Notes under the pieces: generated by a model | What the model saw: the letters and a program-made list of their open reading frames with translations, nothing else | What the model was told of the DNA's origin: nothing | The model's database searches: none | Assembly (NCBI GenBank): GCA_038237435.1 | Contig: JBBRYT010000002.1 | Coordinates: 310,001 to 374,000, forward strand | Origin: JACCTI01 sp038237435 | GTDB lineage: Bacteria; Verrucomicrobiota; Verrucomicrobiia; Chthoniobacterales; UBA10450 | DNA length: 64,000 nucleotides | Direction: 5' to 3' | Shown: positions 42,856 through 50,164 of the stretch, piece after piece | Layout of the letters: the number at the start of each line of letters is the position of its first letter | Position numbering within the stretch: the stretch's first letter is position 1 | Program-made: the position numbers and the translations under genes

Positions 42856-43450
42856 GCGAACGAAGCAACGCGCGCACTTCGTCGTCAGTCGTCTGCGAAA
42901 AATCTTCGTAAAAACTGCCGACCCCGCCAAATTCATCGGAGATCAAAACCGCTGCCACCTCGTCGGCCACGCGCTTGATCTGCGGATAGGTCGATGTCGC
43001 GATGACTGGGGCCGCGGCGACGATCCGCGCCGCGTCTTGTTGCTCGAGCGCGCGCACCCCCGCGATCATGGTCGAGCCGGTGGCGATTCCGTCGTCGACC
43101 AGAATTATCGTCTTGCCCGCCACGTCCGGCGGCGGCCGTTCCCCGCGATAGGCTCGTTCGCGCCGCGTCACTTCCTCTTGTTCGCGCGCGGTTATTTCTT
43201 CAAAAATATCATCGGGCACATCGAGCGAGGTGAGCACCTCGGAGTTAAGCGAGCGCACGCCGCCGCTGGCAATCGCGCCCATCGCCAGCTCGGGATAACC
43301 GGGCAAGCCGAGCTTCCGCACCACGAAAACGTCGAGGGGCAGACATAGTTCTCTCGCGACGACGCTTGCAACCGGCACACCACCGCGCGGCAGGCCGAGC
43401 ACCAGCGCGTCGGCACAATTCTCGTACGCGCTTAATTCCCGCGCCAACAA
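42824..43450 (-). CDS. Phosphoribosyltransferase domain protein
   Basis: The visible product is 208 residues from TTG 43450. It has LVLGLPRGGVPVASVVAREL, then DVFVVRKLGLPGYPELAMGA and the PRPP-binding loop IILVDDGIATGSTM at ~113-126. This is the stand-alone phosphoribosyltransferase family often found in stress or genome-maintenance settings. The conserved N-terminus FFRDRSEAGHLLA continues upstream in frame to a TAG at about 43500 without any ATG, GTG or TTG before 43450. The true start may therefore be a rare codon such as ATC 43489. The substrate is unknown. Confidence 0.85.
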   Translation of the reverse strand: MLARELSAYENCADALVLGLPRGGVPVASVVARELCLPLDVFVVRKLGLPGYPELAMGAIASGGVRSLNSEVLTSLDVPDDIFEEITAREQEEVTRRERAYRGERPPPDVAGKTIILVDDGIATGSTMIAGVRALEQQDAARIVAAAPVIATSTYPQIKRVADEVAAVLISDEFGGVGSFYEDFSQTTDDEVRALLRSPNECFRGDDR

Positions 43451-43547
43451 ATGGCCCGCCTCCGAGCGATCTCGAAAGAACCGGCTGATATCAAAAAGCT
43501 ACGGAATTAGAACGGCCGCGCCAGTGAGCCAGAACGCATCGCTCGCA

Positions 43548-44597
43548 TCAGCGCGCGAACGAGACGGCATCGACTTCGACCGGCGGCTCGCCTGGAATCC
43601 TGGCCGTGCCAACGATGCGCGATTGATTCTGTTCATTGCGCCGGTCTTCTTTGCTCGCGGTGTTTTGTTGATTTTCAGCGGGCGTCGCAACGTAGTTTGC
43701 TTCGAACACCACATTCTTTTTCAAGCTGGAGTTGAAGCCCGCAGCGCGGAAGAAGTACTCGTTAGACTCATTCGCTTCCCCCGGCTGGGTCGCGGTTGCA
43801 GGTTGAGCAGCAAAGTTCTGCTGCTGATTTTTCTGCGCGAGACTGCGGCGATCGTTTTGCGTGATTTGTTCCAGTTTGCCGGTGTAGGTGGAACCGTCCT
43901 CATCCACCACGCGAATTTTGTCGCCCTCCTGCTGGACATCGAATGTCTTCAAGACATTCGCCCGTTGCTTCAATCGTGAGTCGCCGCGAGCGCCGATTTT
44001 GCCAGCAACATTTTGTGAGAAACGTTTCGACAAATTCGAGGCAGCCCCCTGGTGTTCTTTCGTCAACGAACGAGCAATGACGGGCGCCGCCGCTTTTGCG
44101 GCCGCCGGCGCGCGTGCGACCTCTTTGAGAGATTTCACTTCCCCCGTTCCGGCGAGATTTGAGGCAGTTTCGGCTGGGGCTTCCGCCGCGATTCGTGCGT
44201 CGGCCACTTTCGCATCTTCGCTTTTTTCTAGTTGATCGATCTGCGGGACATCGAGTGAGCGCAACGCCGCGGTGGCGTCTTTCGGCACTGACTCCGGCGC
44301 GCTCATGGCCAACTGCATCGGCGCGCTCGTTTCTTTCGTGGTCGTGCGAACCCAGAGAACTGATCCCGTGATGATTACCGCAGCCACAGCCGTAGCCAAA
44401 GAAATTTGCGGCCAGAAACTTGCCAACCAGGTGCGCCGCTCTTTCGGCTCTTCACTGCGATTGATGCGCGCGATCTTTTCGTGCAAATGCGCCCGCATCG
44501 GATTCGGCATTTGTAGATCGAGACCGAACTCTGCGCGCCGCGCCCGCGCTGATGCCTCCAGCAATTCCTCGATTGGTTTCTTTGGTTCGGGCGGCAT
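43548..44597 (-). CDS. Candidate anti-sigma factor, single-pass membrane protein
   Basis: This 349-residue protein has a cytoplasmic N-terminus of ~60 residues (KPIEELLEASARARRAEFG; LHEKIARINRSEEPKER) and one transmembrane segment at ~66-83 (ISLATAVAAVIITGSVLWV). A long periplasmic part rich in Ala, Gln and Lys follows, with a small folded section near VLKTFDVQQEGDKIRVVDED. There is no zinc-binding HxxxCxxC motif, so it is not a classical ZAS anti-sigma. Position is the main argument: it starts 12 bases after the ECF sigma gene on the same strand. That order and topology are usual for regulators that hold the sigma factor at the membrane. Confidence 0.6.
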   Translation of the reverse strand: MPPEPKKPIEELLEASARARRAEFGLDLQMPNPMRAHLHEKIARINRSEEPKERRTWLASFWPQISLATAVAAVIITGSVLWVRTTTKETSAPMQLAMSAPESVPKDATAALRSLDVPQIDQLEKSEDAKVADARIAAEAPAETASNLAGTGEVKSLKEVARAPAAAKAAAPVIARSLTKEHQGAASNLSKRFSQNVAGKIGARGDSRLKQRANVLKTFDVQQEGDKIRVVDEDGSTYTGKLEQITQNDRRSLAQKNQQQNFAAQPATATQPGEANESNEYFFRAAGFNSSLKKNVVFEANYVATPAENQQNTASKEDRRNEQNQSRIVGTARIPGEPPVEVDAVSFAR

Positions 44598-44609
44598 GAC
44601 TCTAATTCA

Positions 44610-45227
44610 TTAGACGGCAAAAGATCGCTCGCGCGGGAAAATTTGTTTCGCAATCGCACCGAGTCGATCGAGACATTTGCTCAACCGTGAGCTGACGGTT
44701 TTTGGATTAAGGCGCAACTCGGAGGCGATTTCGTCGTAGGCGAGATCACCGTAGTAACGCAACTCGATGATCTCGCGACAGGGTGCATCGAGTCGGTCGA
44801 GACTTTGCCTAACGAGTGCAAAATCTTCTGCCGTGAGTAACGCCGCGTCCGGAGCGGGACGCGGGGAAGGTGGATCGATCGTCGGATCATCCGAGCCATT
44901 CAACGAAACGTGCGTGGCAGTTCCTCCACGTTTAGCGGCATGGGCTTTGGCGCGAAAATCCATCGCCTTGTTCGAAGCGATGCGCAGCAGCCAGGTTTGT
45001 AACAAACTCTTCGCTTGGAACGACGAGAGATTCCGCACGACCGAGACAAAAGTTTCCTGACAAATTTCCTCGGTGTCTTCGTGATTGAAGTCAGCGGAAA
45101 GTTGGAAAACGAAACGCGCCACCACGCCGTAATATTTGTCGAACAAAGCGTCCCACGCCTCCGCCTCACCGCGGCGGCATCGATCGACGAGTTCGGATTC
45201 GCTCACGCTGGCAGATAGATGCCTCAC
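44610..45227 (-). CDS. ECF-type RNA polymerase sigma factor
   Basis: This 205-residue protein starts at GTG 45227. Region 2 is seen in AWDALFDKYYGVVARFVFQL, TEEICQETFVSVVRNL and LLQTWLLRIASNKAMDFRAK. A Pro/Asp-rich linker follows, and region 4 has LDRLDAPCREIIELRYYGDL and YDEIASELRLNPKTVSSRLS, a helix-turn-helix that contacts the -35 element. It is the RpoE-like group. It is co-directional with its candidate anti-sigma gene and divergent from the exported VIT/VWA genes, separated by 76 bases. These are the likely regulated targets, but I see no repeated ECF promoter that would prove it. Confidence 0.92.
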   Translation of the reverse strand: MRHLSASVSESELVDRCRRGEAEAWDALFDKYYGVVARFVFQLSADFNHEDTEEICQETFVSVVRNLSSFQAKSLLQTWLLRIASNKAMDFRAKAHAAKRGGTATHVSLNGSDDPTIDPPSPRPAPDAALLTAEDFALVRQSLDRLDAPCREIIELRYYGDLAYDEIASELRLNPKTVSSRLSKCLDRLGAIAKQIFPRERSFAV

Positions 45228-45303
45228 TAAGGACGCGCGTTCAAATCGCGTCCATCTGAAAAATTAGCGGGAGCATTTTCTTGCGGCTGCCGACTAACTC
45301 TGC

Positions 45304-47544
45304 ATGAACGCAAAATGGCTCCTCGGCCTCATCCTCTCGTTAGGCATTCTTTCGCAGGCGCGCGGCGACGGTTTCATCATCGTCGAGCGGCCGCCGATTC
45401 TGCCTCCGCCGCCTTATCCGCATTACCCATTCGCGCCGCTGGAGGTGAGTTCCCATCACGTCGATGTGAAAATCGACGGGCAAGTGGCGGTCACATCGAT
45501 CGATCAGGAGTTCTACAACCCGAACGATGCGCGACTCGAAGGCACTTATATGTTTCCGGTGCCGAAGGGTGCGCACATCGACAAGTTTTCGATGGAGATC
45601 GGCGGCAAGATGATGGAGGCGGAGCTGCTGCCGGCTGATAAAGCGCGCAAGATTTACGAAGACATCGTGCGCACGATGCGCGATCCGGCGCTGCTCGAAT
45701 ACGCGGGTCGCGATCTTTTCAAAGTCCGCATTTTTCCGATCGAGCCACATAGCCGCAAGCCGATCAAGATTTCTTACACCGAGCTGCTCCGTTCGGACAC
45801 CGGCGCGATCACTTATCTCTATCCGCTGAGCACGGAAAAGTTTTCGTCGCGCCCGATCAAGGATTTGAGCGTGAAGGTGGAAGTGAAAACGGCGCAGCCG
45901 CTCGCGTCGATCTATTCACCGAGTCACAAGGTCGAGATCAAACGCGACGGCGCGAACCGCGCGGTCATCGGTTACGAAGCGAAGGAAGAAAAGCCGGACA
46001 CGGATTTCCAGCTCGTTTTCAGCACGGAAGCGCGTGATGTCGGATTGAATCTCATCACGCAGAAGCCGGACAGCGACGACGGATATTTTCTTCTTCTCGC
46101 TGCGCCGACCGTGACGAGCGATACGAAACCCGCGCCGAAAGATGTCGTGTTCGTCGTCGACACATCCGGCTCAATGGCGGGAGCGAAACTCACGCAAGCG
46201 CAGAAGGCGCTAGAGTTTTGCGTCTCTAATCTAAACGCGGATGATCGTTTCGAGATCGTGCGTTTCTCGACCGAAAGCGAAACGCTTCTCGGAAAACTGG
46301 TTGATGCGAATCGCGACAATCGCAAACGCGCTTCGGATTTTATCGCGGATCTGAAACCGATCGGCGGCACCGCGATCGACAATGCCCTCGATCACGCTCT
46401 GAAAGTTCGTGAAGGAAAAAGTGAAAGGCCATTCGTTGTTATTTTCCTGACCGACGGTTTGCCGACGGTTGGCACGCGTAATCCGGACGAAATCTTGTCG
46501 CGCGTGAAGAAGGCCGGCGACGCGCGCATTTTTTCTTTCGGCATCGGCTCCGATGTGAACACGCAGTTGCTCGACCAAATCGCGGAGAGCACACGCGCCT
46601 TCAGCCAATATGTGCTCGCGAATGAAGACCTGGAAGTGAAGGTCTCGAATTTCTTCACCCGCATCAAAGAACCGGCGCTGACGAATCTTCGGCTCGAATT
46701 CAGCGGCGGTGTGCGCACAAGCAAAATGTATCCGGCAGAATTGCCCGATTTGTTCAAAGGCGATCAGCTCGTGCTCGCCGGTCGTTATAACGGCAGCGGT
46801 GAGGTGGAAGCGAAACTCACCGGCCTAACGAATGGTCGCGAACAAACCTTTATCTACAAAGTGAAGTTCGACGATCGCAGCAGCGCGAACGATTTCGTGC
46901 TGCGTTTGTGGGCCACGCGACGGGTCGGATTTCTGCTCGATGAAATTCGCCTTCACGGTGAAACGACCGAGCTGCGCGAGGAAACCACCGAGCTGGCGCG
47001 AAAGTATGGAATTGTCACGCCTTACACCGCGTATTTGATTGTCGAAGACGAAGACAAACGGCGCGTGCCGATTGCGCAACGTTCCCTCCAGGAAATGACA
47101 GCCGACACGGCCACGCGTCGCGAGGTCGCAAAAGCCTGGAGCGGTTTCAAAGACAAAAAGGAAGGCGACGACGGCGTGGCGAACGCGCGCAGTCAGAATC
47201 TGTTCAAATACGCCGCACAAGCCCCAGCCGCGATTGCCGGTGCAGTTTCGGAATCCAATCGCGGTTTTGCCGCAGCTGCGGCGCCTAACGAGTCGTCAAA
47301 CACGGCGCGCGTCGCGCAATACACGCAGCAATCGAAATTCGTGAACGGCCGCGCGTTTTTCCAGAACGGCAAGGACTGGGTCGATGCCAACGCTCAGAGC
47401 CTAACGAAACGCCAGCGCGTTCAATTCAACTCCGAAGATTACTTCGCGCTTCTCCAAAAACATCCCGAAGCGGCCCCGTGGCTCGCGCTCGGACAGAACG
47501 TCCAGGTCGCGCTCGGCGACACCGTTTACGAAATCACCGACTAA
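45304..47544 (+). CDS. Exported VIT and von Willebrand factor A domain protein
   Basis: This 746-residue protein has a signal peptide MNAKWLLGLILSLGILSQARG. Residues ~40-170 form a VIT domain (VTSIDQEFYNPNDARLEGTY, MFPVPKGAHIDKFSMEIGG, ISYTELL). Residues ~278-450 form a VWA domain with the MIDAS motif DTSGSM (~285) and later FLTDGLPTVG. The C-terminal third includes RVGFLLDEIRLHGETTEL and KYGIVTPYTAYLIVEDED, as in inter-alpha-trypsin-inhibitor-like bacterial proteins. There is no LPXTG-like or membrane anchor at the C-terminus. It lies 13 bases before a second VWA gene and divergent from an ECF sigma gene. Likely role: metal-dependent adhesion or protein binding at the cell envelope. Confidence 0.9.
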   Translation: MNAKWLLGLILSLGILSQARGDGFIIVERPPILPPPPYPHYPFAPLEVSSHHVDVKIDGQVAVTSIDQEFYNPNDARLEGTYMFPVPKGAHIDKFSMEIGGKMMEAELLPADKARKIYEDIVRTMRDPALLEYAGRDLFKVRIFPIEPHSRKPIKISYTELLRSDTGAITYLYPLSTEKFSSRPIKDLSVKVEVKTAQPLASIYSPSHKVEIKRDGANRAVIGYEAKEEKPDTDFQLVFSTEARDVGLNLITQKPDSDDGYFLLLAAPTVTSDTKPAPKDVVFVVDTSGSMAGAKLTQAQKALEFCVSNLNADDRFEIVRFSTESETLLGKLVDANRDNRKRASDFIADLKPIGGTAIDNALDHALKVREGKSERPFVVIFLTDGLPTVGTRNPDEILSRVKKAGDARIFSFGIGSDVNTQLLDQIAESTRAFSQYVLANEDLEVKVSNFFTRIKEPALTNLRLEFSGGVRTSKMYPAELPDLFKGDQLVLAGRYNGSGEVEAKLTGLTNGREQTFIYKVKFDDRSSANDFVLRLWATRRVGFLLDEIRLHGETTELREETTELARKYGIVTPYTAYLIVEDEDKRRVPIAQRSLQEMTADTATRREVAKAWSGFKDKKEGDDGVANARSQNLFKYAAQAPAAIAGAVSESNRGFAAAAAPNESSNTARVAQYTQQSKFVNGRAFFQNGKDWVDANAQSLTKRQRVQFNSEDYFALLQKHPEAAPWLALGQNVQVALGDTVYEITD

Positions 47545-47557
47545 CGGAATCCAAACT

Positions 47558-48673
47558 ATGAAAATAACTACTGCACTATTAAGCCTCTTGATCGCGGGCT
47601 CGACGCTCGCCGAGACGGAAAAGCCTAACGAGACCAAGAAGCCGCGCATCCAAGTTTGTTTCGTCCTCGATACGACTGGGTCGATGGGCGGACTGATCGA
47701 AGGCGCGAAACAAAAAATCTGGTCGATCGCTAACGACATGATCAGCGCCAAGCCGACGCCGGAATTGAAGATCGGCTTGGTTGGTTATCGCGACCGCGGC
47801 GACGAATACATCGTGAAATCGTTCCCGATGACGGATGACATCGACGCGATGTACGCGCATCTGACGGCGCTCCAAGCCGGTGGTGGCGGCGACATGCCGG
47901 AGAGCGTGAACGAAGGGCTCGATGAGGCGATTAACAAGATGAAGTGGAGCGACGATCGCGGTGTTTTGAAAATCATCTTTCTCGTCGGCGATGCGCCGCC
48001 GCACATGGATTACGCGGACGGTCCGAAGTACCCAGAGCTTTGTCGCGCGGCGGCGAAAAAGGATTTGATCATCAACACCGTGCAGTGCGGGGCGATCACA
48101 GAGACGACGCCGATCTGGAAAGAGATCGCCATGTTGTCGGAAGGCAGTTACGCCGCGATCGCGCAATCGGGGAACATGGCTGTAGTCGCGACGTCGATGG
48201 ACGCGAAGCTGGCGGAACTAAACAAGCGAATGGGTTCGACCTTGATTCCGTACGGCGATGCCGGAGTTCGCCGCGAAGTGATGGCGAAACAAGCTGTCGC
48301 CGAAATGGCTGCAGCGCCGGCGGCAGCGGATCGGCTCAGCTTTAACATGCGCACGAAAAAATCTGTGCAAGGCATGGGCGAATTAATCGACGCACTCGCG
48401 AACAACGAGATCACGTTAGAGAAAATCGATCAGAAAAATCTGCCAGCGGAATTCCAAACACTAAGTCGCGCGGATTTGGACAAACGGGTCACGAAAGCGC
48501 GTGAGGAACGAACGACTTTGCAAAAAGAGATCGAAGAGATTTCGCAAAAGCGCGCCGATTATATTGCCGCGGAAACGAAGCGACTGGCCGCCGCCGGCAA
48601 AGGCGACAGCTTTGATTCGGAAATCGCACAGACGATTCGCAAAGAGGCGGCGGAGAAAGGCATTCATTACTAG
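47558..48673 (+). CDS. Exported von Willebrand factor A domain protein
   Basis: This 371-residue protein has the signal peptide MKITTALLSLLIAGSTLAET. The VWA domain begins RIQVCFVLDTTGSMGGLIEG with the MIDAS DTTGSM at ~37-42. VGYRDRGDEYIVKSFPMTDD follows, then GGGGDMPESVNEGLDEAINK, which supplies the third metal loop, and IIFLVGDAPPHMDY. The last 120 residues are helical and charged (KAREERTTLQKEIEEISQKR), probably coiled coil. It is co-transcribed with the VIT/VWA gene. Members of this family are exported and of unknown ligand. CGTTAGGC at 47623 encodes KPNET just after the signal peptide. Confidence 0.88.
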   Translation: MKITTALLSLLIAGSTLAETEKPNETKKPRIQVCFVLDTTGSMGGLIEGAKQKIWSIANDMISAKPTPELKIGLVGYRDRGDEYIVKSFPMTDDIDAMYAHLTALQAGGGGDMPESVNEGLDEAINKMKWSDDRGVLKIIFLVGDAPPHMDYADGPKYPELCRAAAKKDLIINTVQCGAITETTPIWKEIAMLSEGSYAAIAQSGNMAVVATSMDAKLAELNKRMGSTLIPYGDAGVRREVMAKQAVAEMAAAPAAADRLSFNMRTKKSVQGMGELIDALANNEITLEKIDQKNLPAEFQTLSRADLDKRVTKAREERTTLQKEIEEISQKRADYIAAETKRLAAAGKGDSFDSEIAQTIRKEAAEKGIHY

Positions 48674-48764
48674 GCAGTTACCATGGGCAATCCGCGCGAT
48701 TTATCCCGTAACAGGCTTATAAGAGGGCACGGCTGCTGCTTAGCTATGCCTGGGGATTTCCGCC

Positions 48765-49928
48765 ATGCCGCTGCAGAACATTATTCGCATCGAAAAGGAG
48801 GACAGCGCCGGAGCATTGTCTTTCAATCTGTCCGAGCACGAGTGTTTTCAGAACAATCACCTCTTCATCGGAATTGACGGCGAACTTTTTCGTCAGGTCG
48901 TAACGCATGTCGAAATATTCCACTGCGCCTCGGGCGAAATTATTTTCGAAGAAAATGAAGCGGGCGATTCCCTTTATCTGATCGCGAAGGGTTCGGTAAA
49001 AATTTCCAAGAAAGGCCGCGCCGGTCAGCAAGAGACGCTGGCTTTTTTGATGGAAGAAGATTTTTTCGGCGAAATGGCGCTGGTCGATCGCAGCAAGCGT
49101 TCCGCGCAAGCCGCCGCCGCCGGTCCGGTCGTACTCGGGCGAATGGCGCGGCCCGGTTGGGATTTACTTTTGCGCCTGGCGCCGGAAACGGTGCTCAACA
49201 ATTTCACCAAAGCCGTGACGAAACGGCTCCGGCATAACAATCAGCATTTCATCGAAGAGATCATGCGCAACGAGCGGCTGGCGCTCATCGGCACGACCAT
49301 GAATTCGATCGTGCACGACATGACCAACCCGATCGCGTCCATTCTCGGCGCGTGTGAAGTCATTCGCGGGCAGAACGAAGACAGCACCACGCAGAACATG
49401 GCCCGGCTGATTCGCGAGGCGGTTGGCAAAATGGAAATCATGACGCGCGAGCTGATGGATTTCTCGCGCGGCAAAACGCGGCTCGCGCTCGAGCCGGTGC
49501 AGATCGGCGAACTGGTGCACGATTTGCAGGCCGATTTCGCGCGCTGCCGGCCGGCGATCAACGTGCACATCGAAGTGCTTTACGACGATTGCATTTCGGT
49601 CGATCGCAACCGTCTGCTGCGCGTCTTGTGCAACCTGATCCGCAACGCGCGCGAAGCGATGATCGATTCGGAAAAGAAGATTTTGCGTTTCGCGGTCAAG
49701 CGCATCGAGAAACAATTGCGTTTCGAAATTTCCGACACCGGCTGCGGCATTCCCGCGCAATTGTTGCCGCGTCTTTTCGAGCCATTCATGACGCACGGTA
49801 AAGCGAACGGCAACGGACTTGGATTAGCGATCAGCAAATCAGTCGTGGAAGCGCATCACGGAACGATCGCCGTTGAAAGCAGTGAACGCGGCACAATTTT
49901 CCGTATCGATTTGCCGCTCGAAGTTTGA
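48765..49928 (+). CDS. Histidine kinase with N-terminal cyclic-nucleotide-binding-type sensor domain
   Basis: This 387-residue soluble protein begins with a CRP/cNMP-binding-like beta roll at residues ~30-150 (GEIIFEENEAGDSLYLIAKG, FLMEEDFFGEMALVDRSKRS). The FGEMALVD...R phosphate-binding cassette is well kept. The kinase core follows: H-box IVHDMTNPIASIL (His ~184), N-box LLRVLCNLIRNAREAM, G1 DTGCGIP and G2 GNGLGLAISKSV. There are no membrane segments, so the input is intracellular, either cAMP/cGMP or another small ligand. No response regulator gene is adjacent in this window, making it an orphan here. Confidence 0.9.
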   Translation: MPLQNIIRIEKEDSAGALSFNLSEHECFQNNHLFIGIDGELFRQVVTHVEIFHCASGEIIFEENEAGDSLYLIAKGSVKISKKGRAGQQETLAFLMEEDFFGEMALVDRSKRSAQAAAAGPVVLGRMARPGWDLLLRLAPETVLNNFTKAVTKRLRHNNQHFIEEIMRNERLALIGTTMNSIVHDMTNPIASILGACEVIRGQNEDSTTQNMARLIREAVGKMEIMTRELMDFSRGKTRLALEPVQIGELVHDLQADFARCRPAINVHIEVLYDDCISVDRNRLLRVLCNLIRNAREAMIDSEKKILRFAVKRIEKQLRFEISDTGCGIPAQLLPRLFEPFMTHGKANGNGLGLAISKSVVEAHHGTIAVESSERGTIFRIDLPLEV

Positions 49929-50024
49929 AATAATGAGCGTCGCTTCGCCCACGCCGAAGGAAATCAAACTTTAGCGCACACAAATGTTCTGGGGGGAACA
50001 TCCCGAGGTTTCCGAATCTTGGGA

Positions 50025-50049
50025 GTGACCGGGAGATAATCCCGGTCAC
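50025..50049 (+). terminator. Perfect hairpin between kinase and kor operon
   Basis: GTGACCGGGA (50025-50034) pairs fully with TCCCGGTCAC (50040-50049), with loop GATAA. No T-tract follows, so it may be a Rho-independent-like stop for the kinase gene or a leader structure of the kor transcript. The remaining 49929-50164 holds nothing else I recognise. Confidence 0.5.
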
Positions 50050-50164
50050 AACCCCGGGCGCGCGCTTTTTCCGCGAGATCGTTGATCGATCAAAGCGTGC
50101 GCGATCTCCGCATTTGCTCTGGCAATGACGGGAATATTGCCTGAGATTGTTTGTCCACTTTAAC

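Noticed and set aside
42437..43348. A 303-residue plus-strand frame across the NUDIX and phosphoribosyltransferase genes
   Set aside because: It is out of frame with the NUDIX box and antisense to the phosphoribosyltransferase; no motif supports it.
50025..50049. Riboswitch in front of korA
   Set aside because: Only one simple hairpin is present, with no conserved aptamer pattern that I recognise.
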